Shown here piece after piece: positions 29,714 to 38,878 of a stretch of DNA of 64,000 bases. The notes below the pieces were generated by a model, which made no database searches, was not told the origin of the DNA, and saw only the letters and a list, made by a program, of their open reading frames with translations. The translations under genes and the position numbers were made by a program. Numbering within the stretch: position 1 is the first letter of the stretch; each line of letters starts with the position of its first letter. The DNA lies in assembly GCA_028335825.1 (NCBI GenBank), contig JAIOKI010000015.1:248001-312000 (forward strand), in the 5' to 3' direction. Source of the stretch: Nosema muscidifuracis (Eukaryota; Microsporidia; Nosematidae).

Positions 29714-30868
29714 TTATTTTTCAAATTCAATTATTTCATAATCTACTGTTTCTAAATCTAATATAACAATCTGTTGAGTATCATTAAACTTGGGTATTCC
29801 TAAAATTATTGTATCCTGATTTTTATGAAATATTAGCTGTTTAAAATTAGGTACAATAAAATAATCAATAGATCTATCTATAAATAATAATTCAGAATCT
29901 GAATATGGAATTAGTGGAAGTGTATCAGGACCAGAAGGACAAAGAAGTCTACTTTCTAAAATTCCATTAACTATTCTTATTATATTATTATTTAAATCTA
30001 ATGATAAATTTTCGTCAGAATCTGATTGAATATTTTTGAAATCTTGTGGTAAATATTTAAGAAGATCTTTGATAATTTCTTGTGAAGAAAATATAAAAGT
30101 TTTCTCATATAATGTTTGTATAGAAGGATTATGTATAGAAGAAATCTTCTTATTAAATAAATTACTGTGTACAGGAAGAAGAGGATACGTCTGACATCCA
30201 AAATCTAATAATTCAGGGATAAGCTTGATTTCAATATTTAAGTTATCAATAAATTTCTTGAAAATATCGTAATCTTCATTGAAAAAAGGACCAAAAATTA
30301 TCAACAAGGTTATTTTTTTCATAAGTAAATAATCGCTAATAATTTTTATATGTTCTTTATTTCGATTATTTTTCATAATTTCTATACCAGATACAAAAGC
30401 TATCTTAGAATTTTTTATATCATTTTTAAGAGATTTATCTATTTTAGTATTATTTTTTGTAGGGAATATTATCTCTGATACATTGAACTTATTAGAATTC
30501 ATAATACCTTTAAAACCAAGGATCATTCCAGTAGATACAAATTTATCGTTTATATTTGGTATTTTTAGTTCTATTTTACCAGTCTCATCTTCTAAAAAAT
30601 ATTTGATATTATTTGAAAAATATGTGACTTCTTTCAATTTTTGCTGAGTTTTTATTGTACTTAAGTTATCAAATATAGTAGTTTTGAGATCACTAGATAT
30701 AAACAATATACCTACTATCATACACTCTTCAGTGAAATTATTAAGATCATGAATTCTTTTACATAAATTACAATCATCTTTTGGCTGTATTAGTGGTCTT
30801 AGTGTGTTAAGTCTAATTCTGTAAGTTTTATTATACTGATTTGAAAAATTTGGAAAAAGATCTATCAT
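29714..30868 (-). CDS. POL31: DNA polymerase delta subunit B (Pol31/PolD2)
   Basis: This 384-residue protein opens with FPNFSNQYNKTYRIRLNTLR, matching the F-QQY---Y--RL---RP start of PolD2. An OB-fold part follows (YFLEDETGKIEL near 90-101, STGMILGFKGIMNSNKFNV near 110-130), and then a phosphoesterase-like domain in which the catalytic residues are not expected in this family. RLLCPSGPDTLPLIPY (about 308-323) is the conserved P-APDTL-CYP motif. The subunit ties the catalytic subunit to the rest of DNA polymerase delta. It has no CCC block; instead the region around its start codon is itself tandemly repeated upstream. Confidence 0.87.
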   Translation of the reverse strand: MIDLFPNFSNQYNKTYRIRLNTLRPLIQPKDDCNLCKRIHDLNNFTEECMIVGILFISSDLKTTIFDNLSTIKTQQKLKEVTYFSNNIKYFLEDETGKIELKIPNINDKFVSTGMILGFKGIMNSNKFNVSEIIFPTKNNTKIDKSLKNDIKNSKIAFVSGIEIMKNNRNKEHIKIISDYLLMKKITLLIIFGPFFNEDYDIFKKFIDNLNIEIKLIPELLDFGCQTYPLLPVHSNLFNKKISSIHNPSIQTLYEKTFIFSSQEIIKDLLKYLPQDFKNIQSDSDENLSLDLNNNIIRIVNGILESRLLCPSGPDTLPLIPYSDSELLFIDRSIDYFIVPNFKQLIFHKNQDTIILGIPKFNDTQQIVILDLETVDYEIIEFEK

Positions 30869-31035
30869 TTAAAGGAATAAAAAATATCTTGAAAAAAATC
30901 TGTCATTTAAAGGCATAAAAATATCTTCAATAAATTATAAAATATTTTTCAATACATAAAAAATATCTTGAAAAAGATCTGTCATTTAAAGGCATAAAAA
31001 TATTTTGAAAAAAACTGTCATCTAAAGGTATAAAA
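30869..31035. repeat. Tandem copies of the POL31 start region
   Basis: A unit of 38-45 bp is repeated three to four times immediately upstream of POL31 on the minus strand. Each copy carries cctttaaATGacag followed by a T-rich tract (cctttagATGacag in the outermost), and the last copy merges into the real start (cctttaaATGatag). The extra ATGs open only short frames, one of them overlapping the true ATG. From 31036 to 31513 the spacer is plain A+T-rich DNA. Confidence 0.75.
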
Positions 31036-31513
31036 ATATTATTCAATAGATTTTATGCAAATAGAATAATTTTCTAATAAGTTGTATGCATTATATTATG
31101 AAATAAATATAAGCTAACGTTTGTCTTAAACAAATATTTAAGATTATCCAAATATAGTAAATTTTTAAATTATTTTATCATAATAAGTAATATTTTTACA
31201 TCTTTTAATAAAAAAATCTATCAGAATTCAATTAAATATTAGTTTTCATTTAATCTTATTTATTCTTTTATATTTTATATTATGCATAATTAATGATCAA
31301 TATAAATTAATTAAAAAAAATATTTTAAATATCTATACATCATTATGATATCAGAATTGCAATTAAATAATTAAATAAAATAAATAACAATGAATTTTAA
31401 AATATATTTGAATATTTAAACTTATCTATTCATTCAAATTTATTTTTTCTTAAAATTTCTAATTAGAATCTTCTTTAGAACTTTAAATAAAATTAAAGCC
31501 CATTAAAAACAGC

Positions 31514-32365
31514 ATGAAAGAAAAGAAATTTCCATTTGAAAATAAATACGACAAAATAGAGCTAGAAAGAGAATTTATAAAGTATTACACAAACATAGAC
31601 ATAAAATTAAACATAGAAAAAGCATTTGAAATATTTAATTACCATTTCGAAATCGACAAAAACATTTTAAATAAATTTATCCACTCGGGGATAAAAAAAT
31701 ACAAGAATGTATTTTATCACAATTCCACACATGCTTTGAACACATTATATAATGGATCAATATATATTAAATATATGAGTAAATATAGAATACAGAGTAA
31801 CTATAAATTTTTATTTCTTGTATGCTGTTATTTACATGATGTAGGACATCCTGGATTAACAGAGTACAGAACAAAAAGTTTAGAATTTGAAGCTTATCAT
31901 ATAAATATAGTAAAAGATTTGATATCAGAATATTTTGAAGAATTATGTACTTATGATGATTTTAAAATAATAGAAGAACTTATATTTTCGACTAATCTTT
32001 TAAACCATGAAAAAATTTTAATAGATTTTAAAGATAAATATTTTAAAGAAGGTAAAAAAATTGAATCTCTTAAAGAAATTGGAATTCTTGAACTAAAAGT
32101 ACTTATAAAATTGGCTGATATAGGTGCAGCATTTAAAAAATTTGAAACGTTTATTAAAGGTAGTGAATTGCTAGAAAAAGAAATATTTAAAAATAATACT
32201 AACAAAAATCCTAATAAATTAATAGAAGATCTTGATTTTCTCAAATCATTTGCACTTCCATTGGCAAAATCTTTTTCTGACGTTTTTACAGATTTCAAAT
32301 TTCTTTACGAAAATGGACTGAAAAATTTAGAAAGAATAGCTGACCTTATTAGATCGAAAAAATAA
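31514..32365 (+). CDS. 3',5'-cyclic nucleotide phosphodiesterase (class I, HD fold)
   Basis: This 283-residue protein is nearly all catalytic domain. YHNSTHA (68-74) corresponds to the catalytic YHN--HA motif, LHDVGHPG (107-114) to the metal-binding HD--HPG motif, and IKLADIG (198-204) to the final metal ligand (K-ADIS). H68/H73, H108-D109 and D202 are all kept, so it should be active in hydrolysing cAMP or cGMP. FSTNLLNH (158-165) stands where the family has ATDMS-H. The usual regulatory N-terminal domains are absent. The closest CCC block is about 12 bases before the ATG. Substrate choice cannot be read from the sequence. Confidence 0.9.
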   Translation: MKEKKFPFENKYDKIELEREFIKYYTNIDIKLNIEKAFEIFNYHFEIDKNILNKFIHSGIKKYKNVFYHNSTHALNTLYNGSIYIKYMSKYRIQSNYKFLFLVCCYLHDVGHPGLTEYRTKSLEFEAYHINIVKDLISEYFEELCTYDDFKIIEELIFSTNLLNHEKILIDFKDKYFKEGKKIESLKEIGILELKVLIKLADIGAAFKKFETFIKGSELLEKEIFKNNTNKNPNKLIEDLDFLKSFALPLAKSFSDVFTDFKFLYENGLKNLERIADLIRSKK

Positions 32366-32679
32366 ATTGATTAAATTCTTTATTGTTGAGACTATTATGA
32401 TGTTAAAAAATATTTTTATTGCTATATAAGAATATTTTTATTATTTAATAAGTTTTTATATATAGGAATACTAAAAAATATATTTAATAACTTTTTATAT
32501 ATAAGAATTTTTTATTATTTAATAACTTACATATAAAAATATTTTTATTATTTAATAACTTACATATAAAAATATTTTTATTACTTAATAACTTACATAT
32601 AAAAATATTTTTATTGTTTAATAACTTTTTACATATAAAAATATTTTTATAACGTTTTATGAATTTTTTATACCCTTAA
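32366..32679. repeat. Minisatellite spacer before the 83-residue gene
   Basis: Five to six copies of a unit of about 35-40 bp on the theme aataacttacatataaaaat plus atttttatta fill roughly 32440-32650. The array ends at the CCC block (tacccttaaATG) of the next gene. Confidence 0.75.
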
Positions 32680-32931
32680 ATGATGCTAGAAAATCTTATA
32701 AAACTTAAAAAAAATATTTTTGAAAATAATGACATAGAAAAACTCAGAAATTCAATCGAGAAATGTTTAGAATCTTTTATAGAGATACCGAATAAAACTG
32801 AATTGTCTATTTTCAGTTATTTACTTAATTTAATCACTAATGAAGAATTAAAAGCAGAAATTAACCGAACTAAAAAAGTTTTAAATTTAGTTCGATTTCC
32901 TTTAAAATTTCAAGCTATTGAACAAATTTAA
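32680..32931 (+). CDS. Small hypothetical protein, 83 residues
   Basis: This 83-residue helical protein (MMLENLIKLKKNIFENNDIE and so on) is not recognised. It looks like a small subunit with two or three amphipathic helices. The start is well supported by CCC immediately upstream (acccttaaATG). Its 3' end overlaps the 3' end of LCB1, which is on the opposite strand, by 17 bases. There is no signal peptide or metal site. Confidence 0.65.
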   Translation: MMLENLIKLKKNIFENNDIEKLRNSIEKCLESFIEIPNKTELSIFSYLLNLITNEELKAEINRTKKVLNLVRFPLKFQAIEQI

Positions 32932-34189
32932 TATTATCGCATGTCTCTGATATAATTTTTGCTATGTTTTTTACTTCTTTTTGTCTTATTTTCATTACTA
33001 ATCTTAAAGAAGGTGATGGATTACTGTTTATACCAACATTTATTCCTTTTTTACGAAGTTCATTTATTATTTTGTATAATATAGTTAATGTACTTGCTTT
33101 ATCTTTACATGAATCTTTTGATCTGATAATAATTATAGGTGATATTCTATCAGAAATTATATTAAAAAATTTTGAGTTAAAATTTTTATGAAATTTTACT
33201 ATCTTTTTCCTAATTTTATTATAATTCAGATCTAAATCTAATGCTAAAGTGTTAAAATTTGCAAGAAATCCGGGTAATGAAGCAGAAAATACATAACTTG
33301 AACTAGAAAGTCTTTGATAATTAGCTAGATATTTATCTCCTGTAAAAAAACCACCACTGCAAGCATATCCATAAGAAAATGATCCAATTCTTATATCTAT
33401 AAGCTTTGGATCTATATCGAAATAACCGCATACCCCTTTCTTATCTAATAAAGGGATTGATAACGATTCGTCAAGTATAATATGAAAATTCAGATCTTCT
33501 TTTAATTTAATAATTTTTCTTATATCAAGTACTGTACCAAGATTTTTAGATAAACCTTCTACTACAATGAAATTTCGCTTTTTTGGATTTGAATGCATTT
33601 TTATTGTTTTATCAAGTTTATCAATATCTTCATATTCATAACAACTAGCTTTAGACAAGGATATTCCTCGTATTATAGCTTCACTAGAAAACTTATTATA
33701 AAATATTATATCACTTTTCATAGCGAAACATGATATAATGCTATGTATACATGTAAATGAATTAGAATATAGAAGTGATGATTCAGTACCAAGCAATTTA
33801 GATATTTTATCTTGTAATATTATATGAAGATCAAGTGTACCAAAAAATGTTGTTGGTCCACATGTTCCTATTCCATACTGTTTAATTATTTCTTTAGTCT
33901 CTTTTTTAAACTTATTTCTAATTTGAAATACGTCGTACGAAGCAAGATCCAAATACATTTTGTCATACGATTTTTCTAAAATACCAAGAGGTGCTTTAAT
34001 TTTAATAAGATCGTCTGGTTCGTAATCAGCAATTAATTTTTTTACAACATTTTGTGGAATATCAATAATAGGATTCTTTACTTTATGTCTAAATCTAATT
34101 ATTATATAGATAATTAATATTTCCATGACAAATTTTATGACTTCTATTGAATCTTTAAATAATCTTCCAATTAAAATTTTAAAAAACAT
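32915..34189 (-). CDS. LCB1: Serine palmitoyltransferase subunit Lcb1
   Basis: This 424-residue alpha-oxoamine synthase-fold protein has an N-terminal membrane segment (about residues 16-33). YGIGTCGPTTFFGTLDLHI (about 104-122) matches the YG-G-CGPRGFYGT-D-H signature, LDESLSIPLLDKKG (about 239-252) the LDES-S-G-LG motif, and SFSYGYACSGGFFTG (about 272-286) the place where catalytic relatives have the PLP lysine. The lysine is missing, as in Lcb1 of other species, which is the non-catalytic partner of Lcb2. The pair makes 3-ketosphinganine, the first step of sphingolipid synthesis, in the ER. CCC abuts the start codon. Confidence 0.92.
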   Translation of the reverse strand: MFFKILIGRLFKDSIEVIKFVMEILIIYIIIRFRHKVKNPIIDIPQNVVKKLIADYEPDDLIKIKAPLGILEKSYDKMYLDLASYDVFQIRNKFKKETKEIIKQYGIGTCGPTTFFGTLDLHIILQDKISKLLGTESSLLYSNSFTCIHSIISCFAMKSDIIFYNKFSSEAIIRGISLSKASCYEYEDIDKLDKTIKMHSNPKKRNFIVVEGLSKNLGTVLDIRKIIKLKEDLNFHIILDESLSIPLLDKKGVCGYFDIDPKLIDIRIGSFSYGYACSGGFFTGDKYLANYQRLSSSSYVFSASLPGFLANFNTLALDLDLNYNKIRKKIVKFHKNFNSKFFNIISDRISPIIIIRSKDSCKDKASTLTILYKIINELRKKGINVGINSNPSPSLRLVMKIRQKEVKNIAKIISETCDNIKFVQ

Positions 34190-34279
34190 GGGTTAATTAA
34201 TTTATTTTGATAAATTTGATATTACAAATTAAAGTTAAAAATCTAAGCTATGAATAAAATTAAAAATTTGTTTATTTTT

Positions 34280-35689
34280 TTAATATTTAAAAAAACTTTC
34301 TTTAGCATAAATAGATATGCAAATGAGAAGTATAAAAGAGATCCATAAAAATATTGCAAAATAATTGACTGAATTTCTAATATAAGCCTTCATTTTCCCA
34401 CTTTCATATAATTTTAGTGTATCTGTGGCTTGTTCCTTAAAACTTCCTGATTTTAATATTATCTCATTATGGTAGAATTTTTTATCATATGGATTGTAAA
34501 CAACTAAAGTTGGAATTTCTATTTTGGGGAGTAAAGCTTGAGTAAACAACTTGTATTCATTTAGATTTATCGAAGCAAATATCATATTTACGTATGGAAG
34601 ACCATAATGAACATGTTTAGCAAATTCATTGAATTCTTCTAAAAGTCTATCATCTGTAGTTAATAATAAAAAGACAGGTTTTATACCACTAAATACTGAA
34701 TGAAAGGTAGAATCTGAAACTTTTGTAACATTAGCAAAATGCGTATGAAATATCCAATTAATTACTAAATTATCATCAAAGATATCTTTTTCAAATATAT
34801 GGAATTTTCCATTCTTATAAATAGTCAATTTAACATTATTTTGATCATTATCTGGTATACCTACATGATCAAATAAGGCTTTATCTTCAGATTTGTACAT
34901 TCGTATTTTGAACTTAAAACTATGTGCATATTTAAAAAATAGATTATCTGCTATAACTTCATCTTTGTATAAAACCAAATAGAATGATTTATCTTTACTA
35001 ATTATATTAGTAAGATCCTTTTTCTTGATTTTTTGTAAACTTGGTTCAATCAATCTATTTGCAAAATTAAGTAAGTTATTTATAGTTAATTCTTCAAGAA
35101 AGGGTACAGAAAGATCACTATGTATACCTATAATAATAGGAAATGTACTTATATTGTATCTATTTAAGATATTCTTTGATTCTTTTTCATTTATCTTTCC
35201 TATTTTAATTGAATTTTCAAATACTTCACTAACACTTTTTAAAAGAAGTTCAATAGTCTTGTTTTCTTCTTGATAAAATAACACAAGCCAAGGATCTTCA
35301 AAAGTACTATAAAAATCTCTTTCTTTTAATTCTACTAAAGTATTTTTCTTTTTCAGATATATAGACATATTCTTAGCAACAAATTGTAAAAGATTAGAAT
35401 ATTCACTATAACCAGTAAATGAATCTAAGACTTTATTATCTTTCATAATTTTAAAAGTGGGAGTAGATTTTATATCAGGACATATACAAGAATTACAATC
35501 TACTTTTTGTATTTTAAGATTTATATTATTCTTATTAGCAAATCCATCTAGCATATCTAAATGAGGTTCCATCAATTGATGATCTGTATCATTTTCCTTA
35601 TAATATTCTAAAAATACTGTTCCATGTTTCTGTATATTGCAATGAGTATCAATTTTAGTAAATATACTGCAGATAAAAAATAATAGCAT
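34280..35689 (-). CDS. PDI-like membrane protein with thioredoxin folds
   Basis: This is a 469-residue protein. The N-terminus (MLLFFICSIFT) is a signal peptide, at least two thioredoxin-like folds follow (VFLEYYKEND near 25-34 with TPTF near 76-79; WLVLFY near 134-139 with STFPIIIG near 182-189), and a C-terminal membrane segment lies at about 447-464. Where active PDIs have WC--C the first fold has YKENDTD, so it is probably redox-inactive and acts as a chaperone or scaffold. The plan recalls TMX3/Eps1-type ER membrane PDIs. The tail after the membrane span (AKESFFKY) is not a standard KDEL or KKXX signal. No CCC block precedes the ATG. Confidence 0.65.
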   Translation of the reverse strand: MLLFFICSIFTKIDTHCNIQKHGTVFLEYYKENDTDHQLMEPHLDMLDGFANKNNINLKIQKVDCNSCICPDIKSTPTFKIMKDNKVLDSFTGYSEYSNLLQFVAKNMSIYLKKKNTLVELKERDFYSTFEDPWLVLFYQEENKTIELLLKSVSEVFENSIKIGKINEKESKNILNRYNISTFPIIIGIHSDLSVPFLEELTINNLLNFANRLIEPSLQKIKKKDLTNIISKDKSFYLVLYKDEVIADNLFFKYAHSFKFKIRMYKSEDKALFDHVGIPDNDQNNVKLTIYKNGKFHIFEKDIFDDNLVINWIFHTHFANVTKVSDSTFHSVFSGIKPVFLLLTTDDRLLEEFNEFAKHVHYGLPYVNMIFASINLNEYKLFTQALLPKIEIPTLVVYNPYDKKFYHNEIILKSGSFKEQATDTLKLYESGKMKAYIRNSVNYFAIFLWISFILLICISIYAKESFFKY

Positions 35690-35747
35690 TTTGTTTATTC
35701 ATGAAATAATTATTTATTAGACTTGTTTTAAATTTTTGATTTTTTTC

Positions 35748-36584
35748 ATGTCCATGAATATAGAAAATGATGAAATTATTTCGAATGACCCAGATCTCAA
35801 AATTACATCTTATAAAAATGCTAAAGGTATTCTTAAAAATATATTCAAGAATAGAAATTATAAATCACTAAAAGATTGTATTTATGATTTATATGGAACA
35901 GTAATATACAATTCTATTGAAGATTCAAATAGATCAAGAATATTTTATGAATACTTCAATTATAAGAAGAATGAAAAATATTTAATTATTATAAATGAAT
36001 TAAGTGATGATATCAATGATTTTAATGATTTTTGTTCAAAATTAATGAATATTGACGAATTTTTAAAAAATCAAGATCTTTTTGATAAAGAAGTTTGTAA
36101 CAAAATTTTTGAAATATATTTAAATAGAAGAAATATTAATTATAAGATTTTTTCAGATACTTTTTATGAAAAAAAGTATACAATTTTTACTTCTATGGAT
36201 AATATAAGAAAATTACCAAATTTTAGTTATGAATTTTATTACCAGTTACTTAAAGAAATATCAGAAGAAAATGGATATAAAAATGTAGAAGAAAAAGTTC
36301 TTAAGTTTTATTTTATGATACAAGATTTATATTACGATGGAAATATATATTTAAAAATGAAATTTGAAGAAGTAAAAAAATATTTTATAAATAATCCAAT
36401 ATATAAAATATTAAAGAAATCTAAATATAATCCATCAGATATTTATTATTGTTTTATGATTAATTTAGAAGAAAAACTTAATAATTTAGATATTAATAAT
36501 ATAAATTTATGTGATTTAGAAAGAAATGCTATACAAAAATATTTAGAAAATATTAAAAATACAAAAGAAGAAGGAGAATTGTAA
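35748..36584 (+). CDS. Hypothetical protein
   Basis: This is a 278-residue protein of unknown function. It is acidic, helical and rich in Tyr, Asn and Lys, with a block DLYGTVIYNSIEDSNRSRIF near residues 48-67 that looks the most structured. The first ATG in frame is at 35748 (MSMNIEND); a second lies two codons later, and a longer frame would need a TTG start. There is no CCC block, only a T-rich tract. It starts about 60 bases from the PDI-like gene on the other strand. Confidence 0.7.
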   Translation: MSMNIENDEIISNDPDLKITSYKNAKGILKNIFKNRNYKSLKDCIYDLYGTVIYNSIEDSNRSRIFYEYFNYKKNEKYLIIINELSDDINDFNDFCSKLMNIDEFLKNQDLFDKEVCNKIFEIYLNRRNINYKIFSDTFYEKKYTIFTSMDNIRKLPNFSYEFYYQLLKEISEENGYKNVEEKVLKFYFMIQDLYYDGNIYLKMKFEEVKKYFINNPIYKILKKSKYNPSDIYYCFMINLEEKLNNLDINNINLCDLERNAIQKYLENIKNTKEEGEL

Positions 36585-36891
36585 AATAATTTATTATATG
36601 ATAAAAAATCATTTAATAGATAATTTTTTATACGAAAAGACTATGTAAGATTAAAAGGAGATAATAATTATAAAAAAAGACTATGTAAGATTATAAAAAA
36701 ATAATAATTTTATAAAGAATAATTATACAAAGAGAACTATCATAAAAAGACAACTATATAAAAAAATAATAACTATATAAAAAAATACTAATTATAAAAA
36801 TAATAATTATATAAAGACAATAATTATAAAAAGACAACTATTATAAAAATAATAATTATTTAAAAATATTTATGATTCTTAATTTACCCCC
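36585..36891. repeat. Spacer of aaaagacaactat-type repeats
   Basis: Imperfect short repeats combining (t)ataaaaagaca(a)ctat and aataataattataaa fill about 36620-36860. The block ends in the CCCCC that precedes the histone deacetylase start. Confidence 0.7.
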
Positions 36892-37926
36892 ATGAATGTT
36901 GGATATATTTATGATGATAGTGTAGGAATATATCATTATGGTCCTAAACATCCTATGAAACCTTATAGAATTATGATAACACATTCTTTAGTAAAATCAT
37001 TGGGATTAGAAAATAAAATGACAGTAGTTAAGCCACAGCTTGAAAAGATTACATATCATTCAGAAAAATATTTTAATGACTTGGGTAAACAAGAAACTTC
37101 AGATTGTCCAAATTTTGATGGATTAAAAGAATTTTGTCGTAAATATTCTAGTGCATCTATCAATGCAGCCAAATATATAAATATCAAAAAATTTGATATT
37201 GTAATAAATTGGGCAGGAGGATTACATCACGCACATAAAAATGAACCAAGTGGTTTTTGTTTTGTAAATGATATTGTAATGGCTATCTTAGAACTTCTTA
37301 AAGTACATGAAAGAGTTATGTACATAGATATTGATGTACATCATGGAGATGGAGTAGAGGATGCTTTTCTTTTTAATGACAGAGTTCTTACATTATCTTT
37401 TCATAAATTTGGAGGTGGATTTTTTCCTGAGACTGGATCTTTGATAACAACAAATCACAAAGCTGTGAATGTTCCTTTACTTTCTGGAATTAATGATGAG
37501 AGTTATAAATATATATTTGAACCAATAGTAGATGAATGTATAAAAAAATTTAAACCTTCTGCTATTGTAATGCAATGTGGAGCTGATTCACTTGGATGTG
37601 ATAGATTAGGAGTATTTAATTTATCTATTAAAGGACATGCTGAATGTGTCAAATTTGTAAAGAATTTTAATATTCCTTTGATTATACTTGGAGGAGGTGG
37701 ATATACTCTTAGTAATGTAGCAAGATGTTGGGCTTATGAAACAGCTGTCATTTGTGAAGAGAGTGATAATTTAGATTTAATTCCTAAAGATAATCCTTTT
37801 CTGTCATATTTTAGTCCAAATTACAAATTTAATCCAATTTTCAAACAAAAGTTCACTAATAAAAATGATAAAGAATATTTAGATAGTATTTCAGAGTTTA
37901 TATGTGAAAGAATTAATAAATTTTAA
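36892..37926 (+). CDS. Class I histone deacetylase (Hos2/HDAC3-like)
   Basis: This 344-residue enzyme has all catalytic parts: GGLHHAHKNEPSGFCFVND (109-127) with the His112-His113 pair, IDIDVHHGDG (145-154) with zinc ligands Asp148 and His150, CGADSLGCDRLG (229-240) with the third ligand Asp237, and GGGGYT (267-272) with the transition-state Tyr271. The opening GYIYDDSVGIYHYGPKHPMK and the CDRLG variant resemble HDAC3/Hos2 more than Rpd3. It removes acetyl groups from histone tails in nuclear corepressor complexes; the Sds3-like gene at 51,156 could encode a partner. The tail after the catalytic domain is almost absent. CCCCC abuts the ATG. Confidence 0.95.
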   Translation: MNVGYIYDDSVGIYHYGPKHPMKPYRIMITHSLVKSLGLENKMTVVKPQLEKITYHSEKYFNDLGKQETSDCPNFDGLKEFCRKYSSASINAAKYINIKKFDIVINWAGGLHHAHKNEPSGFCFVNDIVMAILELLKVHERVMYIDIDVHHGDGVEDAFLFNDRVLTLSFHKFGGGFFPETGSLITTNHKAVNVPLLSGINDESYKYIFEPIVDECIKKFKPSAIVMQCGADSLGCDRLGVFNLSIKGHAECVKFVKNFNIPLIILGGGGYTLSNVARCWAYETAVICEESDNLDLIPKDNPFLSYFSPNYKFNPIFKQKFTNKNDKEYLDSISEFICERINKF

Positions 37927-38358
37927 ATTAACATTTATTTTTATATTTTAGTTAATATATGTTAATTAATATATGTTATTTTAAATATGTTAATTTAAAT
38001 ATTTTATTTAGGATATGTTAATTTCTTTATGTTATTTAGGATATGCTAGTCAAATATTTGTGATTTAAGATATTTTATTTTTATGTTTGTTATTTAGGAT
38101 ATTTAAGTTAAGATATGTTACTTTTATATTTATGATAAAAGATATTTATGTTAAGATATGTTATTTTTATATTTGTGAATTAATAAAATAATAGTCAAAT
38201 AGATATTGTTGAAAGGTATTTAAAATATTTTACCCCATACAGGAAGAAAGCAAACCAAGTAACAGCATTATTGACAGATATATTTAAGTTAAGATATGCA
38301 AGTCAAATAGATATAAATATGTAATCTTTTAGTTATAAAAATTATTTATTGAGTTAAA
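37927..38358. repeat. Spacer of degenerate taggatatgttaattt repeats
   Basis: A run of imperfect units of about 35-50 bp containing (t)aggatatgtta or aagatatgttatttttatattt covers about 37950-38180. A further echo of the unit lies at 38275-38310. A CCCC block at 38232-38235 is not followed by a usable open frame. Confidence 0.6.
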
Positions 38359-38823
38359 TTAAATTTTTAATTTCTTCATCATTAAAACTGGTAAATTTAA
38401 CTCTTCAGATAAAAAAGTTCCTGTAGATTTACTAAATAATTTTTGTAAAAAAGTTTGTTTTTTATGAAAGAAAACTATAACCATTTCTACTTGAAGATCT
38501 AAAATACATTTCTTAATTTTATATTTCTCATTCCCTAAAAGTATCATTTTTACGACATTGACTTTTCTGTTATTTTTTTTAATTTCAAATTCCATATTTT
38601 TTAAATGAGTTATAATATTTCTTCTTTCTAATCCTTTTTTAGAATTAAGTGTATTTAGTGAAGCACATATGGCTTGTGGATTATTTACAGGGAACCATTT
38701 TTGGTTTTCTATGTATAAAAGAGTAACTTTTTCTGCTTCTTGTACCATTTTCCATTCTATACTAAGTTTATCTGGTGACATATGCTGATCTAAATTATCG
38801 ATTATTATAGCAATCTTTCTCAT
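38359..38823 (-). CDS. Universal-stress-protein-like (HUP fold) protein
   Basis: This 154-residue protein starts with a beta strand (KIAIIIDNLDQ). Its C-terminal half runs VVKMILLGNEKYKIKKCILD, then LQVEMVIVFFHKK, then KLFSKSTGTFLSEELNLPVL. That order resembles the universal stress protein end (G----I---A-----DLIV-G, then GS-----------PVL-V). In this family the last loop contacts ATP phosphates; here the Gly/Ser pattern is only partly kept, so nucleotide binding is uncertain. The role is unknown. The start is backed by CCC directly before the ATG on the minus strand. It could also be an unrelated Rossmann-like protein. Confidence 0.45.
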   Translation of the reverse strand: MRKIAIIIDNLDQHMSPDKLSIEWKMVQEAEKVTLLYIENQKWFPVNNPQAICASLNTLNSKKGLERRNIITHLKNMEFEIKKNNRKVNVVKMILLGNEKYKIKKCILDLQVEMVIVFFHKKQTFLQKLFSKSTGTFLSEELNLPVLMMKKLKI

Positions 38824-38878
38824 GGGTAAGTAGAATTAGAAACTTATAAACTCCTTAAGTTAAAAGGAGTAATAAAAA

